A stretch of DNA of 64,000 nt. Source: Azoarcus indigens. GTDB taxonomy: Bacteria; Pseudomonadota; Gammaproteobacteria; Burkholderiales; Rhodocyclaceae. Both the position numbers and the translations under genes were made by a program. The DNA is taken from NCBI RefSeq assembly GCF_004361735.1, contig NZ_SNVV01000003.1, positions 186,001-250,000 of the forward strand. The letters run 5' to 3'. This document shows positions 38,872 to 48,730 of the stretch, in pieces. The stretch's first letter is position 1; every line of letters begins with the position of its first letter. Under the pieces are notes generated by a model. That model was not told where the DNA came from. It worked only from the letters and a program-made list of their open reading frames with translations, and made no database searches.

Positions 38872-39577
38872 TCATCCCTTGCGCTGCCCGCGGGCCACGT
38901 CGGCGGCCAGCCGCCGGGCGGCCCCCGCCGGGCCCGCGCCCTGCCCGCCGGCCATCCTCTGGCCGGCGCGGGGTGCGACAGGAATGCGATTGATCACATC
39001 CCTCACGCCCCAGCAGTCATGGGCGGCGTCCTCGATCGCATGCTTCATGCCGCGCTCGGGCACCGTCCCTTCCAGGGTGACGCGAGCGTCATTCACCCCC
39101 GCGCTCACGTCGCTGACGTCCAGTTCTTCCATCCGCGTCAGGGGCTCGCGGATGAGCTCGCGCATGCGCCCGTGCAGGCGGCTGCAGTTGCGCGGCCCAC
39201 GGGGCCAGCGGACGGCTCCCCTCGGCTGAGGCCGCAAAGTCAGCCGGCCGAGCGCCATACGGGAGCGTGCTATCCAGGCGGGGGCAGCGCTCGTCGCCAT
39301 CCGGACCGTCGAAGGCAATGTCGCGATTGGTGAAGCCGCCATAGCCCTCATCCTCCGATCCGCCGCCGGCGAAGCGCCACTCGCCGTGACCGGGTGCGGC
39401 CAGTTCCGCCCGGCCTGCACCGGGGACGGCGAGCGCGGCCTGGCCGTCCCCGAAGCGCAACTTGGCATCCAGGCGGCCGACCAGCCCGCTGCCGGTCCAT
39501 TGCCCCGGCGGTATCGGCTCCTCCGCGGCCGCAGCGCCGCCGGGCTGCGGGAGGGACTGCGGATATCGTGTTCCCAT
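38872..39577 (-). pseudogene. BON-domain protein gene with an internal frameshift
   Basis: Two overlapping frames together make one recognisable protein. From ATG 39577 (AGGAG eight bases upstream), MGTRYPQSLPQPGG leads through a Gly-rich region to FTNRDIAFDGPDGDERCP and LPYGARP, the usual start of secreted-looking BON proteins. The frame then loses similarity. In another frame, GPRNCSRLHGRMRELIREPL begins near 39195 and continues VSDVSAGVNDARVTLEGTVPERGMKHAIEDAAHDCWGVRDVINRI, a complete BON domain. A one-base shift is needed between about 39250 and 39190. It could be a true mutation or an assembly error. BON domains contact membranes or envelope proteins. Confidence 0.7.
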
Positions 39578-39803
39578 CGTCACCACTCCTGTTTCCTTGG
39601 ATTGCGTCGCCATTCTTGGCCGCCCTCTAGCGCCCCCTTCCGGGCCGCCGCCCAAGGTGCAGCTCCGGCGCTGGTTTTCCCTCGGCTTTCCTCTGCCTTC
39701 TTCCCTTTTGCCTGCCCTATGGAGGGCAATCGCCGTGCCTTGCGCTCTCCCCGCCGGATCCGCGGCGAAAGCACGCCTGCCAGCGCCCGTCTTCACGCAA
39801 GAA

Positions 39804-40835
39804 TTACAGCGGCGTGTAGTTCTTCGCCTGCTCCCAGCGCCGCGCCACGTTGGCGGCGGCCTGCGCGCCTATCAGGAAAACAGCGGCGGAGAAGAACAGC
39901 CACATCATCAGCACCGCCAGGGAGCCGGCGGCACCAAAGGCATTGGCGGTTCCCACATAGGCGAGGTAGCGGGCGAAGAGTTGCTTGCCGACGGTGAACA
40001 GCAGGGCGGTGACCACTCCGCCGATCACCGCCGCCCGCCAGCGCACCGGCAGGTCCGGCAGCACCTTGTGCAGCATCGAGAAGGCGAGGCAGAGGAAGCC
40101 GAAGGAGATCGCCATCTCCAGCGCGTGCAGCAGCGTCACCAGCCCCAACCCGCCGAACACCACCCGGCTGCCATAGGCCAGCGCCGCGTCCGCGATCAGG
40201 AAGACGACCACCAGGAAGCCGATGCCGACGACCAGGCCGAAGGAGATCAGCCGCACCTTGAGCAGGCTGGTGATCACATGCGGGTTGTCGGGCACCCGCC
40301 AGATGAGGTTGAGCGAGCGGTTCAGCTCGGCGAAGGTGGCGGTGGCGCCCACGGCGGTGCCCGCCAGCGAGAGCCAACCGGCCCAGCCGCCGCCGCCGGA
40401 CTTCCAGGCGCTGGCGACCATTGCCTGCACCGCCACCGCGCCATCGCCGCCGACCACGGTCTCTATGCCGGAGAACAGACGTCCCTGCACCGCCTCGACA
40501 CCGAAGAACAGACTGGCAACGGCGATGGCCACGACCAGCACCGGCGCCAGGGAGAAGGCGGTGTAGAAGGCGACAGAGGCCGCCATCGACAGGCCGCCGA
40601 CGGACATCCAGTCGCCGACCACGCCGGCAACGAAGCGCGCCCCGCCCGAGGCGCGGGCCAGCGGCGAACGGGACGCCGCCTTGTTGCCGGCCTCATCCGG
40701 GGGCGGCGGGCAGTCTTCCTCTTCGACCTGGGCGCCGGCAGCATGGGCGCCGGGATCGCGACGCTTCACCGGCGGCCGGGCGGTCGCGGCGGGGTGGGAG
40801 GAACGGGTCTGTGCGCCGGGATAGGAAGGAGCCAT
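39804..40835 (-). CDS. YihY/BrkB family inner-membrane protein
   Basis: A 343-residue protein from ATG 40835; the open frame to 41018 is not credible as protein. After a hydrophilic N terminus of about 60 residues come six membrane helices of the YihY (formerly RNase BN/BrkB) type: SVGGLSMAASVAFYTAFSLAPVLVV, WLSLAGTAVGATATFAELNRSLNLIW, then KVRLISFGLVVGIGFLVVVF and the final VLMMWLFFSAAVFLIGAQ. LPDLPVRWRAAVIGGVVTALLFTVGK is the conserved core. These proteins are probably transporters or envelope factors; the old RNase label is wrong. Confidence 0.88.
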   Translation of the reverse strand: MAPSYPGAQTRSSHPAATARPPVKRRDPGAHAAGAQVEEEDCPPPPDEAGNKAASRSPLARASGGARFVAGVVGDWMSVGGLSMAASVAFYTAFSLAPVLVVAIAVASLFFGVEAVQGRLFSGIETVVGGDGAVAVQAMVASAWKSGGGGWAGWLSLAGTAVGATATFAELNRSLNLIWRVPDNPHVITSLLKVRLISFGLVVGIGFLVVVFLIADAALAYGSRVVFGGLGLVTLLHALEMAISFGFLCLAFSMLHKVLPDLPVRWRAAVIGGVVTALLFTVGKQLFARYLAYVGTANAFGAAGSLAVLMMWLFFSAAVFLIGAQAAANVARRWEQAKNYTPL

Positions 40836-41059
40836 GCCGGCTCGCTTGCAAACCGGGTGCCCGCCGAAGGCGCGAGCCACCGAGCAGACCGGGGCACGGG
40901 CAAGGCAAGCCGCCTGAGCGCATGGCAGGTGGAAGAATTCAACAGGTTCGATGGCGCGTCGCGGGGGCTGCGGAGCCGGGCGGGGCCGTATGCCGGAGTG
41001 GGCGGGCCGCCCCTCCATGTATCACACGTTATTGCCCGGGCGGCAGCGCCGGCGGGCGC

Positions 41060-44047
41060 TCAGGCTTCGCGCGCGAGCGCCTGGGTGGTGGAAACCAGCG
41101 CCGAGGTGCCGGCGGCTTCCCGCCGGCCGAGCACGTCCAGCACGGTGTCTATCAGCCTGTCTTCCTCCACCGGTTTGCCCAGGCGGGACTGGAAGCCGGC
41201 CTCGGCAAAGCAATCCTCGCCGAGATGAGTGAAAGCGGTGCAGGCGATCGCCGGTACCTGGGGCAGGTGGTCCATCTTGCGGATCTCGCGCAGCACCTCG
41301 AAGCCGCTGGCGCCCGGCATGGCGATGTCCAGCACCAGCACCGCCGGCATCGGCAGCAGGGTGGTCGTCCCCCATATCTCCAGCAGCGCCTCGCCGGACT
41401 CGAAGGTGCGCACCTGGGCGCCGGCATTGCTCAGCATCAGGCGCATGACTTCGCGGGCGTCGTCCTCGTCATCCACCACATAGGCCACCACCCCATCCAG
41501 CACCCGGGCCTCCGGCCCCGGTCCTTCCGGGTTGGCGCCCTTCACCGAGGCGCCGCTGCGCGCCCGCGGCAGCACCACGGTGAACACCGCGCCCTGCTTC
41601 GCCCCGGCGCTGGCCGCACGCACACTGCCGCCATGCAATTCCACCAGGTTGCGCACCAGCGCGAGGCCGATGCCAAGGCCAAGGTAGCGTCGCGTCATCG
41701 AGGTGTCCGCCTGGCTGAAGCGGTCGAACACATGGGGCAGGAAATCCGGCTCTATGCCGATGCCATTGTCCGCCACCGACAGTTCGACATGCTCCTCCTG
41801 CTGCTTGAGGCTGACTTCGATCAGCCCCGCCTCCGGGGTGAACTTGATGGCATTGGAGAGCAGGTTGCTGACGATCTGCTGCAGGCGGTCGAAGTCGCCC
41901 TCCACCGGCACCACCGCGTAGTCGCAATCGAAGCGCAGCTCTATCTGCTTGGCCGCCGCCGGCTCGCGCGACAGGTCCAGCGCCACGCCTACCACGTCCA
42001 CCAGGTTCACCCGGTAGAGGTTGAGGTCCAGCTTGCCGCTGATGATGCGGGAGGTGTCCAGCAGATCGTCGATCAGCCGGGTCTGGTGGTCGATGTTGCG
42101 CTTGATCGCATCCGCCGCCCGCCCCACCAGGCCGGTATCCAGCGTCTTCGCGCTGGAGAGGATCTGGCTCCAGCCCTTGAGCGCGTTCAGCGGCGACCGC
42201 AGTTCATGGGAGACGATGGCCAGGAATTCGTCCTTCGCCCGGTTGGCGCGCTCGGCGTCGCCACGCAGTTTGTGCTCGGCCACCAGCAACTGCTCCAGTT
42301 CCAGTTGGGCGCGCTTGCGGTCGGTGATGTCCTTGGCCACGCCGACCAGGCCGAACACCACGCCATCTTCGTCGCGCAGCGGCGATTTGGTGACGAGGAA
42401 GGTCCGGCTGATGCCCCCTATGGTGCGATGCTCCTCCACCACCGCCGGCCGCCCGGTTTCTATCACCCGGCGGTCGTTGGCGGCGGAGACGGCGGTCTCG
42501 CCATCGTCGCCGAAGATGTCGGCCTCGCTGCGGCCTATGACCTGCGCCTGGCTCAGCCCCATCACCTGCAGCGCCGCCGGATTCACCATCATGATGCGGC
42601 CGTCGCGGCCCTTGGCCACGATCAGTTCCGGCGTGCTGGCGGCAATGGTACGCAGCAGGGTGGTGCTCTCGCGCAGCACGGTCATGGTGCGGTCCAGCGC
42701 GCGGGTGCGCTCGGCCACCCGGCGGTCCAGCGCGGCGTAGGCCTCGCGTTCGGCGTGGGCGCGGGCGCGATTGGTGCTGACGTCCCGCAGCACCATCACT
42801 CCGCCCATCAAGCGGTCGCGGTGGTCGCGTATCGGGGTGGAGGTCACCTCAACCGCCTGCAGGCTGCCATCGCGCCGGCGCACCGCCGGTTCGCCATCCA
42901 GCGACAGCGACACGCCGCGCGAGAAGGCGGTACGCAGCGGCCCGCCCAGGGGCTCGCCGGTGGCCTCGTCGACCAGCGTCAGCAGCTCGCCCACGTCGCG
43001 TCCAACCGCGGCGGCCGCCTTCGCTTCGAGCAGCGCCTCCGCCGCCGGATTGAGGAAGCTCACCCGGCACTCGTCATTTACCGTCAACACCGCGTCGCCG
43101 ATGTTCGCCAGCGTGGCATCCAGCCATTGGCGCTGGGTGGCTTCGCGGCGCTCGGCGAGGGAGCGCGACTGGTTCATCTCGTCCAGCCGGCTGGAGGTCC
43201 ACAGGATGAGGGTGAGGCAGGCGACGATCACCGCCACCGTCAGCGCGCCCTCGCTCTCCACGTTCTCGAACCAGCCTACGCGCTGCCCCAGGGCCTGCAG
43301 CCAGCCGGCCAGCAGCGGCAGGCAGACTGCCAGCGGCACCAGGCGGCGGACGATGACGGCGCCGGGCGAGTCGTGCTCCAGCAATTGCATCAGGCGGGAG
43401 GATGGCCGCGTCACCATCAGGCCGAAGCTGCCCGCCGCCAGCCCGAGCGCCACCGGCAAGGCCATGCCCAGCGAGGGCACGGCCAGGTCCAGCCGCACCA
43501 GGCGGAAGGTGAGACCCACCAGCGCCACCAGCGCCACGCCTGCCACCGCCACCGCGAAGAACTGCGACCACTCCCAGGCCCGCTGTCCCTTCAAGGTCGC
43601 CAGCACCATGCCGGCGGCGAGCAGCCCATAGCAGCAGGCCGTGCCCGCCGAGGTGGGCCGGGATTCAAGTTCGCTGAGCAGCGCCAGCGCGCCTGTGCCG
43701 GGCTCCGGCAGCCAGCCCATCTCCAGGCCGACGCCCAGGGCGGCGAGCAGCAGCGCCAGCGTGCCGACGCCGCGTACCGGCCAGCGCAACTCCCCTGCCC
43801 TTTCGCTGCCCAGCATCCGCAACCCGAGGGCGAACAGCATCAGCATGAAGACGCCGCTGGGCATCATCGGCCGGGAGTCCGCTCCCAGCGTGGTCAGTTC
43901 GGGAATGTCGGCCACCCAGCCGACCAGCCCCAGAAGCGCCAAGAGCGCGATGAGGGCACTCGCCCCCACCGCGCCGCAGCGCAGTCTTGCAGCCCAGAGC
44001 CCGGTGTCGCCCATTACCAGACGGCGGAATATGTCGGGTATGCGCAT
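41060..44047 (-). CDS. Hybrid sensor histidine kinase with receiver domain
   Basis: A 995-residue hybrid kinase. The first 290 residues hold about eight hydrophobic helices (a MASE-like integral membrane sensor, no large periplasmic part). A PAS domain (about 310-430) is followed by a coiled-coil link (EREAYAALDRRVAERTRALDRT) and a second PAS (about 465-585). HisKA follows with FLAIVSHELRSPLNALKGW (His near 617), then an ATPase domain (LLSNAIKF, VADNGIGIE, GLGIGLALV). The C-terminal receiver has VVDDEDD, the acceptor Asp in LVLDIAMPG and Lys in RLGKPVEE. Such enzymes pass phosphate on through a separate Hpt protein or regulator. No Hpt is seen nearby. The signal is unknown. Confidence 0.92.
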   Translation of the reverse strand: MRIPDIFRRLVMGDTGLWAARLRCGAVGASALIALLALLGLVGWVADIPELTTLGADSRPMMPSGVFMLMLFALGLRMLGSERAGELRWPVRGVGTLALLLAALGVGLEMGWLPEPGTGALALLSELESRPTSAGTACCYGLLAAGMVLATLKGQRAWEWSQFFAVAVAGVALVALVGLTFRLVRLDLAVPSLGMALPVALGLAAGSFGLMVTRPSSRLMQLLEHDSPGAVIVRRLVPLAVCLPLLAGWLQALGQRVGWFENVESEGALTVAVIVACLTLILWTSSRLDEMNQSRSLAERREATQRQWLDATLANIGDAVLTVNDECRVSFLNPAAEALLEAKAAAAVGRDVGELLTLVDEATGEPLGGPLRTAFSRGVSLSLDGEPAVRRRDGSLQAVEVTSTPIRDHRDRLMGGVMVLRDVSTNRARAHAEREAYAALDRRVAERTRALDRTMTVLRESTTLLRTIAASTPELIVAKGRDGRIMMVNPAALQVMGLSQAQVIGRSEADIFGDDGETAVSAANDRRVIETGRPAVVEEHRTIGGISRTFLVTKSPLRDEDGVVFGLVGVAKDITDRKRAQLELEQLLVAEHKLRGDAERANRAKDEFLAIVSHELRSPLNALKGWSQILSSAKTLDTGLVGRAADAIKRNIDHQTRLIDDLLDTSRIISGKLDLNLYRVNLVDVVGVALDLSREPAAAKQIELRFDCDYAVVPVEGDFDRLQQIVSNLLSNAIKFTPEAGLIEVSLKQQEEHVELSVADNGIGIEPDFLPHVFDRFSQADTSMTRRYLGLGIGLALVRNLVELHGGSVRAASAGAKQGAVFTVVLPRARSGASVKGANPEGPGPEARVLDGVVAYVVDDEDDAREVMRLMLSNAGAQVRTFESGEALLEIWGTTTLLPMPAVLVLDIAMPGASGFEVLREIRKMDHLPQVPAIACTAFTHLGEDCFAEAGFQSRLGKPVEEDRLIDTVLDVLGRREAAGTSALVSTTQALAREA

Positions 44048-44212
44048 CGTCCCTCTGTCGGGCCCTTGCGGACCGGGGAGATGCAGTCAAACCCTGGCAG
44101 GCTGCATTCAAAGTTCTTTTTCAACATCTGACTCATTCACTTCCGTTCATGCTCTCACTACCGCCGCCGGGCAGGCCCGCGGCCGGCCCGCCTTAGGCAC
44201 CGCCCCCCTGCT

Positions 44213-44620
44213 TCATCCCACCCGGCCGCGCCGGGCAGGAGGGCCCGGAGGGGGCGCTCCGGTCTGCGCCACGCGGCTGCGGCGCTTCAGCAGCAAGGCG
44301 CTCGCCGCCGTCAGCGGATCACCGTAGCGCATGCGCAACAGCGTCATCGCCAGACCAGCAACCATCCCCAGCACCCCGCCCCCAGCGGCCGCGGCGCCAC
44401 CGGCCGCCGCCACTTGCTGCGGCCCCTGCCCGCGTGCGCCCTTGCGCCCGCGCAGCACGCCGCCGACGACGAAGCCGGCAGCCACCGCCGCCAGCAGGCC
44501 CTTGCCGGACACAGCGGCGTCCCGCTTGCCCCGCAGCCAGACCGCCGCCGCCTGTTCCAACTGGCGGCGGCTCTCCTGCACCTGGATCTCCGCCTCGCGT
44601 ACGTCCCCGCCATCGATCAC
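44213..44620 (-). CDS. Small membrane protein, YqjK-like position
   Basis: A 135-residue protein whose ATG overlaps the stop of the YqjE-like gene by four bases. It starts with a charged amphipathic stretch (EAEIQVQESRRQLEQAAAVWLRGKRD), followed by AVSGKGLLAAVAAGFVVGGVLRG and a second hydrophobic segment GGVLGMVAGLAMTLLRM, and ends in a basic, Pro-rich tail. By position it corresponds to YqjK in the enterobacterial yqjD-yqjE-yqjK order. Sequence similarity is too weak to prove this. It is an inner-membrane protein of unknown role. Confidence 0.65.
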   Translation of the reverse strand: MIDGGDVREAEIQVQESRRQLEQAAAVWLRGKRDAAVSGKGLLAAVAAGFVVGGVLRGRKGARGQGPQQVAAAGGAAAAGGGVLGMVAGLAMTLLRMRYGDPLTAASALLLKRRSRVAQTGAPPPGPPARRGRVG

Positions 44621-45054
44621 AGCGTTTCTCCTTCCGCCGGCTCGCCCCGCAGCTGTCGCAGCGTGGCGGCGAAGGGCAGTTCATCCAGCCGGCGGCGCAA
44701 CCAGGCAGCCGCGGCCAGCGCGGCCACCACATTCAGGCCGGCCGCCACCATCAGCACCATGGGCCAGGACACGCCGGCACCCAGCAGCCAGCCGCTGGCG
44801 GCCACCACCAGGGCCAGCCAGGCGGTCACCAGCAGCACCGAGGTGACCACCACCACGCAGACGATCTCTATCGCCCGGCGTGCGGAATAGCGGGCATCCA
44901 GCACCGCGAGCAGCAGCAAATCCCCCGCCAGCCGGCGCGCCCGGCCGAACAGGGTGACAATGCTCTCGCCGGCGCTGGCCCTGCCTCCTGCCGCCCCGGC
45001 GCTGGCCGCTCTCCGGCCTGCCATTCCTTCGCCAGGTCCTCTTTCGCCCTGCAT
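44617..45054 (-). CDS. YqjE-like phage-holin-superfamily membrane protein
   Basis: A 145-residue protein from ATG 45054. It has a Gly/Ala-rich soluble start, the conserved VTLFGRARRLAGDLLLLAVLD, two membrane helices (IEIVCVVVVTSVLLVTAWLALVV and MVLMVAAGLNVVAALAAAAWL) and a cytoplasmic tail. This matches the Holin-X/YqjE family, common in non-phage loci next to DUF883 genes, so it is not evidence of a prophage. It lies 11 bases after the DUF883 gene and overlaps the YqjK-like gene. YqjD relatives bind ribosomes at the membrane in stationary phase. Confidence 0.8.
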   Translation of the reverse strand: MQGERGPGEGMAGRRAASAGAAGGRASAGESIVTLFGRARRLAGDLLLLAVLDARYSARRAIEIVCVVVVTSVLLVTAWLALVVAASGWLLGAGVSWPMVLMVAAGLNVVAALAAAAWLRRRLDELPFAATLRQLRGEPAEGETL

Positions 45055-45065
45055 CCCCGGACCGC

Positions 45066-45353
45066 TCAACGCGACAGCAGGCGGCTGAGCAGCAGGCCGA
45101 CGCCCACCGCCGCGGCCACCGCGGCGAGAGGATGATCGCGCACGCAGCCGCGCGCGTTCTGCATCCATACCTCCTGCTTGTCCATCAACTGGTGGCCAAG
45201 TTCTTCTCCCCGCGCACCGACGTCACGCATGGCGGAAGCCGCGGCCTCGGTGACGCGGCCCACTGCTTCCTGCGCGCTGCCGGAAAGACGTTCGAGGCGG
45301 GCAGCGCCCTGTTCGCTTGTTCCGGCGATGGTGGAACCCGTAGTGGTCGTCAT
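45066..45353 (-). CDS. DUF883 (YqjD/ElaB-like) membrane protein
   Basis: A 95-residue protein with a long amphipathic helix (LSGSAQEAVGRVTEAAASAMRDV, then LGHQLMDKQEVWMQNARGCV), the DHPLAAVAAAVGVGLLLSRLLSR C-terminal membrane anchor and a glycine in the helix, all typical of DUF883. E. coli YqjD and ElaB use this anchor to tether ribosomes to the inner membrane in stationary phase. The ribosome site GGAGG lies nine bases before the ATG. It heads a three-gene run with the YqjE- and YqjK-like genes. A possible sigma54 promoter lies 86 bases upstream. Confidence 0.88.
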   Translation of the reverse strand: MTTTTGSTIAGTSEQGAARLERLSGSAQEAVGRVTEAAASAMRDVGARGEELGHQLMDKQEVWMQNARGCVRDHPLAAVAAAVGVGLLLSRLLSR

Positions 45354-45438
45354 GTTTCATCCTCCGTCCGTGGTTCGCCCGGCAAGGCTGCGCCGCGGCC
45401 GGCAGGGCAGAAAAGGAAGCCGGCGGCGCGTCGGTGGA

Positions 45439-45455
45439 CGCAATCGGCGTTCCCG
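45439..45455 (-). promoter_or_regulatory. Weak candidate sigma54 promoter before the DUF883 operon
   Basis: Read on the minus strand, CGGGAACGCCGATTGCG has GG and GC at the correct ten-base spacing, ACG in the -24 block and TTGC in the -12 block, with mismatches elsewhere. The predicted start is about 75 bases before the ATG. It is noted because a sigma54-dependent regulator is encoded nearby. Confidence 0.25.
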
Positions 45456-45529
45456 AGCGCTACAGCCTGGCGCCAAGGCAGAGCGGCCCTCCCCCGCCCG
45501 CATTTCCCGCCTCTCCCGGCCTTGCTTGC

Positions 45530-45937
45530 TCAGCCCTTCCCCCTCTTGCGCGCCCGCTCGCCCGTTCTGGAGTGCCCGGCGACGTCCACGCCGTCCTCCG
45601 GTACATCCGCGCCCGGGCTGCCCTCCGGTGCCGCGCCCGGGCCAGGTACATCGGAGGGCACGCCGCGGCGGTCGGTATCCACCAGGCCGTGCTCGATGTC
45701 GCTGGCGGCCTGCTCTATCACCTGGCGCGGCCGCTTCTCGCCCGGCCTGGGCGGCGCAGCCGGCGCTTCGTCGCGCTCGAAGGGCAGCGGCAATTCGTCC
45801 TCGCGGGGCTGGCGGGCGACATTGCTGTCCTCCGCGTCGGGCACGGGAAAACGCCCGTGCGTTTTCAGCGGATCCTTCTTCGGATCCTTGCCCGGGTCCT
45901 TCTTCGGCCGCGCTTTGTCCTCGTCCTGCGGTTTCAT
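45530..45937 (-). CDS. Small charged hypothetical protein
   Basis: A 135-residue protein from ATG 45937, with a strong ribosome site (AAGGAGG). I do not recognise it. It is hydrophilic and probably disordered. The N terminus repeats a Lys-Asp-Pro unit (KKDPGKDPKKDPLK), the middle has DEAPAAPPRPGEKRPRQVIEQAASDIEHGLVDTDRRG, and the end is SRTGERARKRGKG. The segment around VIEQAASDIEHGLVDTDRRGVP looks like a short conserved motif and may be the functional part. It is alone between the DUF883 run and the sigma54 regulator. A role in stress or nucleic-acid contact would be a guess. Confidence 0.6.
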   Translation of the reverse strand: MKPQDEDKARPKKDPGKDPKKDPLKTHGRFPVPDAEDSNVARQPREDELPLPFERDEAPAAPPRPGEKRPRQVIEQAASDIEHGLVDTDRRGVPSDVPGPGAAPEGSPGADVPEDGVDVAGHSRTGERARKRGKG

Positions 45938-46003
45938 CGGCTTGCCTCCTTCTGGATAGGGACGCCATGCCTGCAGCATCCGCCGTTCCCGGCGGTGCCG
46001 GAA

Positions 46004-46034
46004 GTAAGAGCTACCGCGACGCTGTAGCTCTTAC
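46004..46034. repeat. Perfect 11-base inverted repeat
   Basis: GTAAGAGCTAC (46004-46014) and GTAGCTCTTAC (46024-46034) flank a nine-base loop. No T run follows on either strand, so it is not a standard terminator. It may be a REP-like element or may protect the 3' end of the regulator mRNA. Confidence 0.6.
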
Positions 46035-46149
46035 ATGCCCGCCGGCTATGCCGACGGCAGCCCCGCCCGCACAGGCTGGCTTCCACACCGCCGGCCCGGC
46101 CTACGCTGGGCGGGGGTACGGGCCGATGGCTGCCTCGCCGCCACCCGCC

Positions 46150-47571
<1,422 letters not shown>

Positions 47572-47601
47572 TTTGCCTCCATGTTGAATAATGAGCCTGC
47601 C

Positions 47602-47642
47602 CCGTGGACCGGATGTTAGCTTCGTCCGGCCTCCCTCCACGG
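47602..47642. promoter_or_regulatory. Nested inverted repeats between the regulator and DUF421 genes
   Basis: CCGTGG (47602-47607) pairs with CCACGG (47637-47642), and inside it CCGGA (47609-47613) pairs with TCCGG (47625-47629). The centre is about 92 bp upstream of the predicted DUF421 transcription start, a suitable distance for a sigma54 activator site. Confidence 0.4.
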
Positions 47643-47683
47643 AGCCTCAGTTGCTTTTTATCCGGGCGCATTCCCATGCGCAC

Positions 47684-47700
47684 CGGGCAGGCTATTTGCA
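47684..47700 (+). promoter_or_regulatory. Candidate sigma54 promoter for the DUF421 gene
   Basis: CGGGCAGGCTATTTGCA matches YTGGCACGRNNNTTGCW at GG, CA, G and all of TTGCA, with the GG-GC spacing of ten bases. It would start transcription near 47711, 24 bases before the GTG start. A perfect GCGCAT/ATGCGC repeat (47666-47681) lies just upstream. Confidence 0.5.
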
Positions 47701-47734
47701 CCGTCCACGTGGTCCCCTCGGGAGGGCTGCCCAC

Positions 47735-48277
47735 GTGTCGGTCGACTGGTACCAAGTCTTTGCCCTAAGCATGTCGCCGCTGGAGCTCCTGGTCCGCGGC
47801 TCAGCGATCTATCTCTTCCTCCTCGCTGCGCTGCGCTTCTTCATGCAGCGCGACGTCGGGGCGGTCGGCCTCGCCGATCTGCTGGTTCTCGTCCTCATCG
47901 CCGATGCGGCGCAAAACGCCATGGCGGGTGAATACCGCTCGGTCGGCGACGGTCTGGTGCTGCTCTCCACCATCCTAGGATGGAACGTTCTGTTCGACTA
48001 TCTCGCCTTCCGTTTCCCCAAAGTGCGCCGCATCCTACAACCGCCTGCGCTCAAATTGGTGCACCGCGGCCGCATCCTCAGCCGCAATCTGCGCCGCGAA
48101 TTCATCAGTCAGTCCGAGCTGTACGCCAAACTGCGCGAGCACGGTATCTCCCATCTCTCGCAGGTGCAGGCCGCCTTCATGGAGAGCGACGGCACCATCA
48201 GCGTAATTCGCCGCTCCGATACCGCGGGCGATGACGAAGGGGAAGACGGCGGCAATGCCCGCGACCGTCCGCTGTAA
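47735..48277 (+). CDS. DUF421 (YetF-like) membrane protein
   Basis: A 180-residue protein from GTG 47735, chosen because GGGAGG lies nine bases upstream and the N terminus VSVDWYQVFALSMSPLELLVRGSAIY fits the family; the open frame to 47591 runs through the regulatory region. Two to three membrane helices are followed by a soluble domain with RRILQPPALKLVHRGRILSRNLRREFISQSELYAKLREHGI, the DUF421 core. The C-terminal end is Asp/Glu-rich. The function of this family is unknown; relatives are linked to spore or envelope stress. It is divergent from the sigma54 regulator. Confidence 0.85.
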   Translation: MSVDWYQVFALSMSPLELLVRGSAIYLFLLAALRFFMQRDVGAVGLADLLVLVLIADAAQNAMAGEYRSVGDGLVLLSTILGWNVLFDYLAFRFPKVRRILQPPALKLVHRGRILSRNLRREFISQSELYAKLREHGISHLSQVQAAFMESDGTISVIRRSDTAGDDEGEDGGNARDRPL

Positions 48278-48436
48278 GCCCCACCGGCAGTTTCGCAGCC
48301 GCCGCCTGCCGCATGTGTGCCGCCTGAACACCTCGCGCCCCCGAACGCAGCACGGCCCCGGCCGCATGAAGGCGGTCGGGGCCAGGTAACAGGGAAGACC
48401 GCTCGGGCGGCAGCTGGCGAGGTAACAGTCCTTCCC

Positions 48437-48730
48437 CTACGGGTGCCGCCGTGGCCCTTTGGCCGGCGGTATCGCGCCACCATCCGGCGCGGCCGCCGAA
48501 GCACTCCACAGCAGCAGGCCGATCAGGCTGCCCAGGCACAGTCCCCCCACCGCGGCATACAGCGCAAAGGTGAGCGAGAAGCATGAAGCCATCAGGAAAG
48601 CGGCCACGCAGCCCACCAAGGCGCCATGCAGCATCTCCGTATAGAGGCTGGCTTGCTCTGCGGCTGCGGCCGGATGAAGCTGCCGGCAGGCGGCGAGGAA
48701 GCTTTCGCGGAGGTGGGCGAGCGGTTTCAT
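48437..48730 (-). CDS. Small hypothetical membrane protein
   Basis: A 97-residue protein that I cannot assign to a family. It has an amphipathic start (MKPLAHLRESFLAACRQLHP), two adjoining hydrophobic helices (MLHGALVGCVAAFLMASCFSL and FALYAAVGGLCLGSLIGLLLW) and a short Pro/Arg tail. The two-helix layout suggests an inner-membrane protein. It lies between DUF421 (convergent) and a gap of about 400 bases. Codon use looks like that of its neighbours, which supports it as a real gene, but no conserved motif confirms it. Confidence 0.5.
   Translation of the reverse strand: MKPLAHLRESFLAACRQLHPAAAAEQASLYTEMLHGALVGCVAAFLMASCFSLTFALYAAVGGLCLGSLIGLLLWSASAAAPDGGAIPPAKGPRRHP

Noticed and set aside
39804-40835. 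Ribonuclease BN annotation
   Set aside because: The YihY/BrkB family was once mislabelled as RNase BN. The sequence is an integral membrane protein without nuclease motifs.
44617-45054. Phage holin as a sign of a prophage
   Set aside because: The protein belongs to the YqjE-type branch that travels with DUF883 genes. No other phage gene, integrase or attachment site is nearby.
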